Positions 7,975-15,204 of a stretch of DNA of 24,112 bases are shown here, in pieces. Within the stretch, counting starts at the first letter, position 1. Each line of letters begins with the position of its first letter. Source of the DNA: a virus; IMG/VR virus record IMGVR_UViG_3300045950_000011, positions 1-24,112 of that record; one strand, given 5' to 3'. Both the position numbers and the translations under genes were made by a program. The notes beneath the pieces were generated by a model that did no database searches, was not told the DNA's origin, and worked only from the letters and a program-made list of their open reading frames with translations.

Positions 7975-8340
7975 TTATGCCTCGCGCAGGAAGTAGCCGG
8001 AGATGTCGCGCACCGCCTCGCCTTCGAGCTGGTAGCGATTGCCGACGGTCTGCACGTTCGCGTCGATGAAGGTCGTGCGCTTGGAGGGATTCTCCACCGG
8101 GTAGATCACGATCTGCGCGTCCTTCATGTTCGTCCAGTCGAACTCGCCCGCGGCCGGCGCCGCGGCCGTGATCTTGAAGTCGTAGGTCTTGATGCCGGTC
8201 ACGCTGCCCTTGGCGCGGCCGGTGCGGTTCATCGTCTTAACGGGCTTGCGTCCGGTGTTAACGGTGTAGTCGAGCGAGACGACGTCCACCTCCTGCCCGT
8301 TGATCTCTACCACTACCTCGCCGTCGTAATCGATAGCCAT
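7975..8340 (-). CDS. M: Tail tube protein (Mu gp40/M-like)
   Basis: A 121-aa protein, the size of Mu-like tube subunits, that stacks as hexameric rings to form the inner tail tube. It is beta-rich (YDGEVVVEINGQEVDVVSLD, VTGIKTYDFKITAAAPAAGE, DAQIVIYPVENPSKRTTFID) and ends RDISGYFLREA. A strong ribosome site (GAGGAG) precedes the ATG at 8338-8340. It directly follows the sheath gene, the order found in all Mu-like phages. Confidence 0.92.
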   Translation of the reverse strand: MAIDYDGEVVVEINGQEVDVVSLDYTVNTGRKPVKTMNRTGRAKGSVTGIKTYDFKITAAAPAAGEFDWTNMKDAQIVIYPVENPSKRTTFIDANVQTVGNRYQLEGEAVRDISGYFLREA

Positions 8341-8358
8341 GTCTTTACTCCTCTATGG

Positions 8359-9777
8359 TTACAGGAACAGGTCCAGGCGCTGCGCGATGACGTGCAGGCC
8401 GTTGACCACGTTGACCTTGATGCGGATGTTGTAGCGGCTCGGGTCGACGCTGTCATCCTCGATCAGGATGTCTTCCTTCTTGACGTTCTCGATGATCTCC
8501 AGCTCTTCGAGCTTGAGCATCACGTTGTAGATCGCGTCATGCAGGCGCGCCTTGGTGCGCACCGACTTCTTGTCGCGCGGGAAGCGCAGGCCGATGACTT
8601 CCTCGATCGCCTTGGCCACGTAGTCCAGCGTGCCGATGGTGGTCCAGTCCAGCATCGAGATGTCCGGCACGTTGTTGGCGTTGACCAGGTAAGTGGTGAT
8701 CGCTCGCACGATCTGCACCTTGTTGCCGGGGCCGATGCGCACCGGCGTCACGCCGTTGTGCAGCGCGGCCTCGATCTGCTCCTCGGACAGCCAGTTGGCC
8801 ATCGGCGGCGCAGTCAGACCACCGAGCGGCAGTCCGTTCAGCTGGCGGGCCGGGTCTTCCTCGCTCGCAGCGACGGCGGCCATCGCGGCGGCGACTTTGT
8901 ACGAGGATTCCTTGGCGGACGGGTCGAGCACGCACAGCATGCGGCCACTGTTGATCGCCGTGGCCAGCGTGGTGGCCTGCGCGTAGGTGCCGATATGGGC
9001 GAACACCGCGCGGCAGCGGCGCTTCTCGCGCGGGCCGGATACCGCGTCGATGTGCGTGCGCAGCGCGGTCAGGTTGGTCTGGTCGTTGTAGGCGCTGATG
9101 ATGATGTGATGGCCGGCGTTGTAGATCGCGGTCAGCGCGCTGGTCATATCTGGATCGTTCAGGCCGTTGGCCATCGCCACCACGGCCGCGCCGACGCCGG
9201 CCGCGCCGGATACCATTGCCGTCAATTTGATGGCGTTGCCCAGCGTGCCCTTGTTCTTGGCGCTGACCGTAATCACCCCGGCCAGCACCGTTGCAGTGAT
9301 GGGCAGGTCGGGCTGCAGCGCGATCTGCGCATTGAGCGCTGCCGCGATGGCGTTGGCCGTGTCGCCGGAGGCAATGGCGATATCCACCGCCTCGTCGTCA
9401 ACCGTCAGGCGAAGTGCGCCGCTGGAGGTGGCCGGGCCGGTGATGGTCACCGTGCCGCTGGCGGCCACGCCGGCACCGGCGTCATCCAGCGCGATGGCTT
9501 GAAGCGACAGGTAGCGGTTCGCCTCGATGGCGGCACGCACGGCGAGGTGCGCGATCGAGCCGCGGCCGAAGTACACGGCGGCCTCTTCTTCGGAGAAGAT
9601 GTCCGCCGCCACATTGGCTGCGACGGCTCCGGCAGCCAGGCGCTGGCCGACCACGATCACCTTGTACAGATTGGCGGGCAGGGTATTGACCGCCATCTTG
9701 GTATTGAACTCGGTATAGATTCCCGGCTTGCGGATGGTGGACGGGACGTTATCGAACTGGATGTTGGGGCTGGGCAT
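8359..9777 (-). CDS. L: Tail sheath protein (Mu L-like)
   Basis: A 472-aa contractile sheath subunit. The N-terminus (PSTIRKPGIYTEFNTKMAVN) and the LPANLYKVIVVGQRLAAG strand are typical of Mu-like sheaths. An inserted Ala/Val/Thr-rich domain follows (about 95-210: GTVTITGPATSSGALRLTVD, TVLAGVITVSAKNKG). The conserved C-terminal domain includes IYNAGHHIIISAYND, NWLSEEQIEAALHNGVTPVR, VRAITTYLVN and the final NIRIKVNVVNGLHVIAQRLD that makes the interlocking strands. An AGGAG ribosome site precedes the ATG. The sheath contracts to drive the tube through the cell envelope. Confidence 0.95.
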   Translation of the reverse strand: MPSPNIQFDNVPSTIRKPGIYTEFNTKMAVNTLPANLYKVIVVGQRLAAGAVAANVAADIFSEEEAAVYFGRGSIAHLAVRAAIEANRYLSLQAIALDDAGAGVAASGTVTITGPATSSGALRLTVDDEAVDIAIASGDTANAIAAALNAQIALQPDLPITATVLAGVITVSAKNKGTLGNAIKLTAMVSGAAGVGAAVVAMANGLNDPDMTSALTAIYNAGHHIIISAYNDQTNLTALRTHIDAVSGPREKRRCRAVFAHIGTYAQATTLATAINSGRMLCVLDPSAKESSYKVAAAMAAVAASEEDPARQLNGLPLGGLTAPPMANWLSEEQIEAALHNGVTPVRIGPGNKVQIVRAITTYLVNANNVPDISMLDWTTIGTLDYVAKAIEEVIGLRFPRDKKSVRTKARLHDAIYNVMLKLEELEIIENVKKEDILIEDDSVDPSRYNIRIKVNVVNGLHVIAQRLDLFL

Positions 9778-9801
9778 GATCGCTCCTGGTTAGTTTGCGG
9801 A

Positions 9802-10056
9802 TTAGGCCTTGGCTGCCTTCGCAGCTTCCGCCTTGGCTTTTTTGTCTGCGGCGATCGCGGCGGCTTCCGCCTTGGCATCCGCCTCCTGCTGCGCCGCCCA
9901 CTCCTGGTCTGTGGCCTCGACCAGATCGCCGGCGGACACCATGCTGCGGTAATAGTGGCTATCCTCCACCTCGACGAAGCGCTCATCCGGAATGTAGATC
10001 TTCGGCCTGTGCTGCAGCGGCGCCTTGATGCCAGGCTTGGCTTTTACTCTCAACAT
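9802..10056 (-). CDS. DUF2635 protein, Mu gp38-like
   Basis: An 84-aa protein starting MLRVKAKPGIKAPLQHRPKIYIPDE. The VKAKPG.K.P and (F)VEVEDSHYYRSMVSAGDLVEA segments are the DUF2635 pattern of Mu gp38. Its role is not well established; it sits always just before the sheath gene. The last 35 residues are an Ala/Lys/Glu-rich helix (AAQQEADAKAEAAAIAADKK), a composition also found in the gp35-like protein nearby. AAGGAG precedes the ATG. Confidence 0.88.
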   Translation of the reverse strand: MLRVKAKPGIKAPLQHRPKIYIPDERFVEVEDSHYYRSMVSAGDLVEATDQEWAAQQEADAKAEAAAIAADKKAKAEAAKAAKA

Positions 10057-10068
10057 GTTTGGTCTCCT

Positions 10069-10671
10069 TTACGTTAACGTGACTTCGCCGCGCATATCGG
10101 CGACGCCGTCGTCTGGCTGCAGGTAGTAATTGATGCCGACGCTGAGGAAATCGCCCGACGTCGGGTCTATCGCTTCGCGCGGCTGCGTCTCGATGAACTC
10201 GCAGTGCCATTCGCGGGCGAATACCGCCAGCCCCTTGCCGTTCAGCCTGGTGTTGTACAGCGTGCGGATCGCACCCGGCTTCAGCGGCGTGATCGCCAGG
10301 CCGAGATCGCTGCCCGCCAGCAGCAGGCCCATATCCTTCAGGATCTGGTACACGCCGACTTCCTTGATCACGCCGCCGACCGTCAGCCCCTTGCGCGTGG
10401 CGCGCTCGCCGCGCACGTTGCGAGATCCGCACATCGTCACGAAGGTGGCCGAAGTGCGCCACTTGTTGCCCGCCGTGTTCGCCTTGGTCGATGCGCGGCA
10501 ACCCGCGAAGGTCACCCACACCGCCGGGAATTTGCGCACCACGGTGGCCAGATCGTCGTCCAGCTCGCCGCCGTAGCTTTCCACGATGGGCAGCTTGTAG
10601 CCCAGCCCCGGCGTAGCAGCGGCGGCTGCAGCGATGCGGGCGATCATGGCGTCTTCGATGGCGGCGATCAT
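10069..10671 (-). CDS. DUF1834 protein, Mu gp37-like tail terminator candidate
   Basis: A 200-aa protein. The frame is open upstream, but ATG 10669-10671 (MIAAIEDAMIARIAAAAAAT) overlaps the gp36 stop by ATGA and matches the DUF1834 start. Family features are VESYGGELDDD, VVRKFPAVWVTF, a Ser/Thr-rich KWRTSATFVTMCG strand pair, and a C-terminal EFIETQ... beta region. Mu gp37 (K) is thought to end the tail tube and join it to the head; this role is taken from the family, not visible here. Confidence 0.9.
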   Translation of the reverse strand: MIAAIEDAMIARIAAAAAATPGLGYKLPIVESYGGELDDDLATVVRKFPAVWVTFAGCRASTKANTAGNKWRTSATFVTMCGSRNVRGERATRKGLTVGGVIKEVGVYQILKDMGLLLAGSDLGLAITPLKPGAIRTLYNTRLNGKGLAVFAREWHCEFIETQPREAIDPTSGDFLSVGINYYLQPDDGVADMRGEVTLT

Positions 10672-11087
10672 CCGCGTGTGCTCCGATCGAATACGCGCCC
10701 GCCTGGTGCGCTGAATTGCACCGTGTTGGCAGGCGGTGCCACGTTGTTCGCCGCATCCAGCCCGAGGCCGAGCTTGCCGGCGGCCACGCTTTCCAGAAAC
10801 CTGACCGCATCCTTGTAGCGGTTGCGGATCGCCTCCGTCTCCATCACCGACGCACCGCACAGCCGGTAGCGGGCGATGTCGCAGGCGTAGCCGATCAGGA
10901 TCTTCGGCACGCTGGCCAGCGGCAGCTGGTGGCGCGGTGCCAGATACGGATCGATCTCGGCATCGGCCTCGGCCAGCGCGGAATTCAGCACCGCGTCGTC
11001 GATCACGCCGAGGTTGGCGCGGTCGGTGAGCGCGATTACCTCGTCTTCACCGAAGCGGGCGATCATGGCGGCCTTGGTGGCGTACAT
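10668..11087 (-). CDS. DUF1320 protein, Mu gp36-like head completion
   Basis: A 139-aa protein of the DUF1320 family, opening MYATKAAMIARFGEDEVIALTDR. The acidic IDPYLAPRHQLPLASVPKIL segment and the IGYACDIARYRLCG helix with the following NRYKDAVRFLESVAAGK helix are diagnostic. The fold belongs with the head-tail adaptor/completion proteins (comparable to HK97 gp6 type), acting at the portal vertex. Start lies three bases after the gp35-like stop; the end overlaps gp37 by four bases. Confidence 0.9.
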   Translation of the reverse strand: MYATKAAMIARFGEDEVIALTDRANLGVIDDAVLNSALAEADAEIDPYLAPRHQLPLASVPKILIGYACDIARYRLCGASVMETEAIRNRYKDAVRFLESVAAGKLGLGLDAANNVAPPANTVQFSAPGGRVFDRSTRG

Positions 11088-11090
11088 GGA

Positions 11091-11438
11091 TTACTCGTCG
11101 ACCTCAATCTCGGCGACGGTCAACAGCGCCTCGCCCTTGATCTGCGCGATCTGCTCGTCGTTCAGATCAGAGAGCTTCACCACCGTTTCGCCCTTGGGCC
11201 ATGCGCGGCCACCGCGGCGGAAGCCATCGCGGGAGCAGGTCACACTGAGCGCCGGCACCTTGTTGCCGGCACCGCCTGTCTTCTTCGCGGCCGCAGCTTC
11301 AGCTGCTTCCTCGGCGGCCTTCTTCGCAGCCTTTGCTGCGGCCGCTTCCTCGGCGGCCTTCTTCTCAGCTGCTGCCTTCTCAGCCTCTGCCTTCTTCGCG
11401 GCTTCCTGCGCCGCCTTGTTGGTGTTGGTCTTGGACAT
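11091..11438 (-). CDS. Mu gp35-like protein with FluMu N-type domain
   Basis: A 115-aa protein. Residues 1-55 are a nearly pure Ala/Lys/Glu helix (KKAEAEKAAAEKKAAEE). Residues 60-110 form a small domain (SVTCSRDGFRRGGRAWPKGE, DLNDEQIAQIKGEALLTVAE) recognisable as the FluMu_N/HI1506-type domain of Mu-like phages. Function is unknown. Its ribosome site (AGGAG) lies at the foot of a possible hairpin described separately, so its translation may be structure-controlled. Confidence 0.85.
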   Translation of the reverse strand: MSKTNTNKAAQEAAKKAEAEKAAAEKKAAEEAAAAKAAKKAAEEAAEAAAAKKTGGAGNKVPALSVTCSRDGFRRGGRAWPKGETVVKLSDLNDEQIAQIKGEALLTVAEIEVDE

Positions 11439-11445
11439 GTTCGCT

Positions 11446-11491
11446 CCTGGTTGTCTTTATCCAACCAGCCCCGCACTCAAGGCGGGGCTGG
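11446..11491 (-). ncRNA. Two competing hairpins downstream of major head gene
   Basis: On the mRNA strand a perfect 10-bp stem (CCAGCCCCGC / GCGGGGCTGG, 11491-11465) with a 7-nt loop follows the T gene. A second 7-bp stem (CTGGTTG / CAACCAG, 11468-11447) shares the CTGG arm with the first, and its 3' arm reaches into the AGGAG ribosome site of the gp35-like gene. Both cannot form at once. There is no U-tract, so a simple terminator is unlikely. The place corresponds to the published Mu-gpT-DE RNA motif (downstream of gpT); I cannot confirm a match to it. Confidence 0.5.
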
Positions 11492-11520
11492 GGTCTCTAC
11501 TTCGCTCCGGGGGATATTCC

Positions 11521-12564
11521 TTATGCGCCCAGGCCGGTGGAGCCGTAGCACAGCTGCCAGAAGCCGTAGCCGCCAGCTGCACGCGCTTCTGCGCCGTAGC
11601 GGTACTTCTTGCGCATGAACACGTTGTCGCCGCTCATATCGGTCTGCTCGACGAACACCGGGGCCTTGCGCTCCTGGTAGATGAACGGCTTGATCGCCTT
11701 GGTGGTGTCCAGCAGGAACCATGCGGTATCGCTGGTCAGGCGCGCATCCACCACCACTTCGAACATGCCCTTGTAGGGGTTCTGCTTGCCGTCTTCCAGG
11801 CGCTCGTTATTGGCCAGCACCAGAGCGGTATCTTCCAGCGCGGGCGGCACCAGCAGCACGTTCGGGCGGATGTTCAGCGGGCGGCCTTCGTCGTCCCTGA
11901 ACTTGCGCATCGCGGTACGCGCCGCACCGATACTGGCTTGCGCGGCCGCCAGTGTGGCGCAGGACAGTACAGCCACGCCCTTGTTGGAGACCGATGCACC
12001 CTTCACGACGTGGTCGGTGTCGCAGAAATACTGGCCGTCGAAGCACGCAGTGGTGAATACCCCGTTGACCAGGCTCATCACGATCTCGTCCGGCAACTGC
12101 GCGGCGGACTCGCCGGCCATCTGCGCTTGCGGGCCGTAGATGCCAAGGTTGTCGTCCTCGACGTCGTTTCGGTCCACCTCGACCGTTGCCTCCCAGTCGT
12201 CATTCTTGATGGTGTACTTCGAGGCTTCCAGCGACTTCACGTTCTTGTCGCCGATCCACTTTGCCATCATCGGGAACTTGGAGAGCCAGGCGTAATCGTT
12301 CTGGCCGGTAGTGCTGGGCACCTTCATGGCGATCTTCTGCCACACCGACGGCGCGGCCGAGAAGGCGTTGTTGAAGGTGGTCTTCAGGCTGATGAACAGG
12401 TTGGAGAGGTTCTCGCGGTTGACGATCATGCCGCCCAGCGCGATGCCGAGGCCGGAGGCTTCCGGAGACAAGCCGATGTGCGTTGCCGGCGCACCGACGA
12501 TCATGCAGATCACGGCCAGCGCGAAAGCACCGAGAAGCCAGATAAGGGGTTTAACGAGTTTCAT
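11521..12564 (-). CDS. T: Major head protein, Mu gpT-like, with extended N-terminus
   Basis: A 347-aa Mu gpT-family capsid protein. From residue 46 on it aligns by eye with gpT: MIVNRENLSNLFISLKTTFN, APSVWQKIAMKVPSTTGQND, YAWLSKFPMMAKWIGD, YTIKNDDWEATVEVDRNDVE, and the C-terminal RYGAEARAAGGYGFWQLCYG. The 45 residues before that (MKLVKPLIWLLGAFALAVIC onward) hold an 18-residue hydrophobic segment, unexpected in a capsid protein. The ATG at 12562-12564 has an excellent AGGAGA ribosome site, while M46 (12429) has none, so the longer form is probably made. Internal proteolysis by I could remove it. HK97-fold shell subunit. Confidence 0.92.
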   Translation of the reverse strand: MKLVKPLIWLLGAFALAVICMIVGAPATHIGLSPEASGLGIALGGMIVNRENLSNLFISLKTTFNNAFSAAPSVWQKIAMKVPSTTGQNDYAWLSKFPMMAKWIGDKNVKSLEASKYTIKNDDWEATVEVDRNDVEDDNLGIYGPQAQMAGESAAQLPDEIVMSLVNGVFTTACFDGQYFCDTDHVVKGASVSNKGVAVLSCATLAAAQASIGAARTAMRKFRDDEGRPLNIRPNVLLVPPALEDTALVLANNERLEDGKQNPYKGMFEVVVDARLTSDTAWFLLDTTKAIKPFIYQERKAPVFVEQTDMSGDNVFMRKKYRYGAEARAAGGYGFWQLCYGSTGLGA

Positions 12565-12601
12565 TGCGGATCTCCTATCGAATTAACGGGACGGGTTCGG
12601 C

Positions 12602-13267
12602 TTACGCCTTGTGCACGGTGGCGCGGTAGGTGGCCGATGCGGCATCCACCGGGGCGGCGCTGATGTTGGTGGCGCGCACCGTCACTGTGTTGACGGCGGA
12701 CACGAACGCGTTGAACACCAGGCCGGCAGTTGGCGCGGCAGGCAGACCCAGCGACACCGCGTCGCCGACGGCAGCTCCCGGCACGGCGATGGTCAGGTCT
12801 GCGCTGGCCGCGGCGGCGATCGAGGCGAAGTCCAGCGCAGCGGCGACGGTCAGGTCGGAGCGGGTTGCTTCCCCCACCCACACGCCGTCGGCATCCACGC
12901 CCAGCACGATGCCGGCGACGGAGCGCGCGCCGTCGCCGCTGGTCTTGGCGACCTGCGCGTCGTCGTAGATGTAGCAGGGCTTGCCCACCTCGGCCTGGGT
13001 GACGGCGTCCGAAGCGTAGTTGCCCCACTTGAACGCCTTGCCGCGACGGACCAGCACGGTCTTGTCGCCGACAGAACCGCCGGTGTTGTCCACGGTCTCT
13101 TCGGCGCGGCCGAAGTAGGTCAGCGTGGCGGAAGCTGCGCCGGGCGTGGCGTAGCCGCTGGCGTTGATGGCAGTCAGCCCGCCGGCGAAGATCTTCGCGA
13201 CGGCCATCTTCACGGGCACCAGTTCGGCGTCTTTCATTTGAGTGTTGCGATCAGCAGTCAATCCCAT
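12602..13267 (-). CDS. Putative capsid cement/decoration protein
   Basis: A 221-aa protein between protease/scaffold and major head genes. Residues 20-75 (VKMAVAKIFAGGLTAINASG, YFGRAEETVDNTGGSVGDKT, VLVRRGKAFKWGN) and 85-135 (GKPCYIYDDAQVAKTSGDGA, AGIVLGVDADGVWV) have the pattern of small beta-rich phage cement proteins (structural proteins carrying a ...YFGRAEE...N..G..G.. segment). The rest is Ala/Val/Thr-rich beta sequence without features I recognise. It would bind the outside of the mature shell. An AGGAG site precedes the ATG. The identification rests on place and composition more than on exact motifs. Confidence 0.72.
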   Translation of the reverse strand: MGLTADRNTQMKDAELVPVKMAVAKIFAGGLTAINASGYATPGAASATLTYFGRAEETVDNTGGSVGDKTVLVRRGKAFKWGNYASDAVTQAEVGKPCYIYDDAQVAKTSGDGARSVAGIVLGVDADGVWVGEATRSDLTVAAALDFASIAAAASADLTIAVPGAAVGDAVSLGLPAAPTAGLVFNAFVSAVNTVTVRATNISAAPVDAASATYRATVHKA

Positions 13268-13294
13268 GTCGTTCTCCTGTTGGTTGATCGGTGG

Positions 13295-13870
13295 TTACGA
13301 CGCAGCCTGGGCGGCCAGCGTCTTCTTGAACTCGTCCGGCGAGACGCCGGTCGCGGTACACATCGCCAACTGCGCTTCGCTCAGCTCGCCTTGCGGCTTC
13401 ACTTCCGGCGGATTGCCGCCGGTCTGGGTTCCGGTCAGCGCATCGATCGGCTGCGCGGTCTCCAGGTACTGGTTGAGCGCGGCGAGGTTGCTCATGCCGA
13501 GATCGCGCGCCCACTTCTCCTGGGCGGGCAGCAGTTTGCCCTGCGACATCGCGGCCACCACGACGCCATCCACATCGCGCTGCAGGTTGGCCTTCTTCAG
13601 ATCGGCCAGCTCGGACTGCAGCGCCTGCATGGTCTCGACCGGCGCATACTTGGCCGGGTCGGGCGTGGCGGCGGACAGCGCGGCCACCTGGGCATTCAGG
13701 CCGGTGACGAGGCCGGTGATGCTGAAGGAAGCGGCTGCGGTCTCGGTCGGGTTCGACTGCTTGATCGCGTTGACGGCCTTCTGCAGCTCGGCCATGACCT
13801 CTTCCTTGGTCGCCAGCGTCGGCAGGTTGAACAGCCAGCGCAGCTGCTCCAGCAAATCTTCGATATCCAT
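13295..13870 (-). CDS. Z: Nested head scaffold protein Z (internal start in I)
   Basis: The last 191 codons of the protease gene can be translated separately from ATG 13868-13870, which has a perfect AGGAGA (13881-13876) with six-base spacing inside the coding sequence. The product (MDIEDLLEQLRWLFNLPTLA onward) is acidic and helical with a coiled-coil-like TMQALQSELADLKKANLQRD part, as scaffolds are. Mu encodes scaffold Z in the same way, as the in-frame 3' part of I. It would guide prohead assembly and be removed by the protease. Confidence 0.82.
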   Translation of the reverse strand: MDIEDLLEQLRWLFNLPTLATKEEVMAELQKAVNAIKQSNPTETAAASFSITGLVTGLNAQVAALSAATPDPAKYAPVETMQALQSELADLKKANLQRDVDGVVVAAMSQGKLLPAQEKWARDLGMSNLAALNQYLETAQPIDALTGTQTGGNPPEVKPQGELSEAQLAMCTATGVSPDEFKKTLAAQAAS

Positions 13871-14416
13871 CGTTGTCTCCTGTGGGTTGGTGAGTTGTGC
13901 CAGGTCAGCGCTGGCGGCAGCGATGGCGACTTCCGCCATGCCATCGATGTTCGGGGTGTTGGTCAGGGCGGCGGAATGGATGCCCAGGACGTTCCCGGTC
14001 TTCTTGTCGTAGAAGAACACCGGAGAGAGGTATTTGTATTCGCCGGCGGCGATGTAGTCCTTGGCACGCTGGGTCAGCTCGGCGCGCGCGAACAGGCCTT
14101 CACCCTCGCGGAACACGAGTCCGGCGCCGCTGAACCATCCGGCAGCCGGCGCTGGCTGGCCGTTCTTTTCCTTGTGCAGGGTCTGGTGCTCGTAGTCGAT
14201 GACCAGATCGATGTTGCGCGACGAGTTGAACGCGATCACATTGGCCGCGATCGCGGAGTCGATGTTCCAGGCTGGCACCTCGGCCGGACGGCCGTCGATG
14301 CCACGGAAGGAACCTGCCGGAGTGAGCTGCAGCTCGCCCGCCTCGTTCAGCGACAGCGAACATGCGGCGACGCCGACGCCGATCTGCTGCTTGGTCTTGG
14401 TGGATTTGTTTGCCAT
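13295..14416 (-). CDS. I: Head maturation protease I
   Basis: A 373-aa Mu I-type protease/scaffold. Residues 10-180 form the protease part: VGVAACSLSLNEAGELQLTP, FRGIDGRP, NIDLVIDYEHQTLHKEKNGQ, PAAGWFSGAGL, YIAAGEYKYLSPVFFYD, HSAALTNTPNIDGM. The EH in IDYEHQT and the Ser-containing YLSPVF and HSAALTNTP segments are the family's conserved points. The C-terminal half is the scaffold. The start (MANKSTKTKQQIG) has no Shine-Dalgarno and lies six bases after a predicted -10; the frame stays open upstream but that stretch is promoter DNA. It opens the head operon. Confidence 0.9.
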   Translation of the reverse strand: MANKSTKTKQQIGVGVAACSLSLNEAGELQLTPAGSFRGIDGRPAEVPAWNIDSAIAANVIAFNSSRNIDLVIDYEHQTLHKEKNGQPAPAAGWFSGAGLVFREGEGLFARAELTQRAKDYIAAGEYKYLSPVFFYDKKTGNVLGIHSAALTNTPNIDGMAEVAIAAASADLAQLTNPQETTMDIEDLLEQLRWLFNLPTLATKEEVMAELQKAVNAIKQSNPTETAAASFSITGLVTGLNAQVAALSAATPDPAKYAPVETMQALQSELADLKKANLQRDVDGVVVAAMSQGKLLPAQEKWARDLGMSNLAALNQYLETAQPIDALTGTQTGGNPPEVKPQGELSEAQLAMCTATGVSPDEFKKTLAAQAAS

Positions 14417-14467
14417 GCCGCCATTCTGGAGAGGGCGACACGGGGAGTTAAGGCTGAAGCACTTCAG
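14417..14467 (-). promoter_or_regulatory. Predicted late promoter of I with palindromic operator
   Basis: On the minus strand: CTGAAGTGCTTCAG (14467-14454, one base off perfect symmetry), CC, -35 TTAACT (14451-14446), 17-bp spacer (14445-14429), -10 CAGAAT (14428-14423), six bases, then the ATG of I. It has the same layout as the sites before N and the lysis block. Its place corresponds to PI of Mu. Confidence 0.72.
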
Positions 14468-14646
14468 GCGGGATGCTGCAGGGTCTTTTTTCACCCTATC
14501 AGAGCCGCCGGAAAAATGCAAAATCGGCGACTACTCGGAAACCCGCATCCGAAACTACAGAAAAACACCCGCACAAAGGCCGTTAGACCACCGTTAAAAA
14601 CGGCGCGCGCGATTTTTGGCTATATCGGCGCGTGGCGATGGGTAGT
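14468..14646. other. Non-coding gap between I promoter and terminator
   Basis: About 180 bases without a credible gene on either strand. It is less GC-rich than the coding parts and has one small hairpin (CCGTT-AAA-AACGG near 14591-14603). The open frames crossing it are continuations of shadow frames with unlikely composition. It separates the end of the G gene operon from the I promoter. Confidence 0.6.
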
Positions 14647-14669
14647 AAAACGCCGTAGGGCGTTTTTTT
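14647..14669 (-). terminator. Intrinsic terminator after G, possibly bidirectional
   Basis: A perfect 8-bp stem AAAACGCC / GGCGTTTT with a 4-base loop. On the minus strand it ends GGCGTTTTAC, on the plus strand GGCGTTTTTTT, so it could stop polymerase from both sides. It lies 10-30 bases after the G stop and before the I promoter, so it would end the operon that begins at the lysis promoter. Confidence 0.75.
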
Positions 14670-14675
14670 CCTGAG

Positions 14676-15188
14676 TCACCTTCCGGCGACGTTGGACAGG
14701 TAGTTGCTGGCCAGGCTCAGGATCGCTTCCCGAGCCTCGGGCTGGAGGCTTCCTTGGGCGTCCACCGGCAGGAAAGGCCGGGCCGGGATGTTTGATCCTG
14801 GATGATTGACCGACTTGACCACACGCCCGCCGAAGGCCAGCGCCTGCTTGTTGCGCGGACGGATCACATGCGGCCTGGTCTTTCCGCCGAGCTGGTGGAT
14901 GGCGGCATACACCTTGTTGCTGCCGATCACGGCGCTGGTTGCATCGCTGGTGGTGCTGATCGATGCCGCGAGCTGGCCCGTATCCTGCAGGATTTGTCCG
15001 CCCTCGCGCCCCTTGCGCGGCTGGATGCCAAGCCATTTCGGACGGCCTTCGGCCTCGAAATTGGCCTCGGTCTGCTCCCTGAGCTCTTCCGCTATCGAAC
15101 GCATTACCGGAGACATGTCGCGCCCGGCCTGCTCCAGCCTGCCCAGTGCGGCCATGATGGCCTGGTCTTCAATCTTGATTTCAAACAT
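14676..15188 (-). CDS. G: Virion morphogenesis protein G (Mu gp31-like)
   Basis: A 170-aa protein of the phage virion morphogenesis family (Mu G; P2 gpS-like tail completion). It opens MFEIKIEDQAIMAALGRLEQ and has the conserved MRSIAEELREQTEANFEAEG, RPKWLGIQ, GQILQDTGQLAASISTTSD, AAIHQLGG and IPARPFLPVD segments; the last, with its (P)ARPFLP core, is diagnostic. The role is in joining heads and tails. A 108-bp gap with a tRNA-like structure separates it from F. A terminator follows. Confidence 0.92.
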   Translation of the reverse strand: MFEIKIEDQAIMAALGRLEQAGRDMSPVMRSIAEELREQTEANFEAEGRPKWLGIQPRKGREGGQILQDTGQLAASISTTSDATSAVIGSNKVYAAIHQLGGKTRPHVIRPRNKQALAFGGRVVKSVNHPGSNIPARPFLPVDAQGSLQPEAREAILSLASNYLSNVAGR

Positions 15189-15204
15189 GGCTCTGCCTCA
15201 TAAT

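Noticed and set aside
8392-10077. Plus-strand open frame of 561 codons opposite sheath and gp38
   Set aside because: Shadow of the sheath gene: no ribosome site, His/Arg/Gly/Val-rich composition, no motif.
11465-11491. Hairpin behind the major head gene as an ordinary terminator
   Set aside because: No U-tract follows the 10-bp stem on the transcribed strand, and the downstream genes lack another promoter.
14417-14521. Upstream extension of the I protease frame by 35 codons
   Set aside because: The extension reads through the palindrome, -35 and -10 of the predicted promoter, and the family starts at MANKSTK.
12611-14674. Very long plus-strand open frame (687 codons) across cement, protease and promoter region
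   Set aside because: It lies opposite well-supported genes, is rich in Gly, Arg, His and Val as expected for the shadow of GC-rich coding DNA, and shows no recognisable domain.
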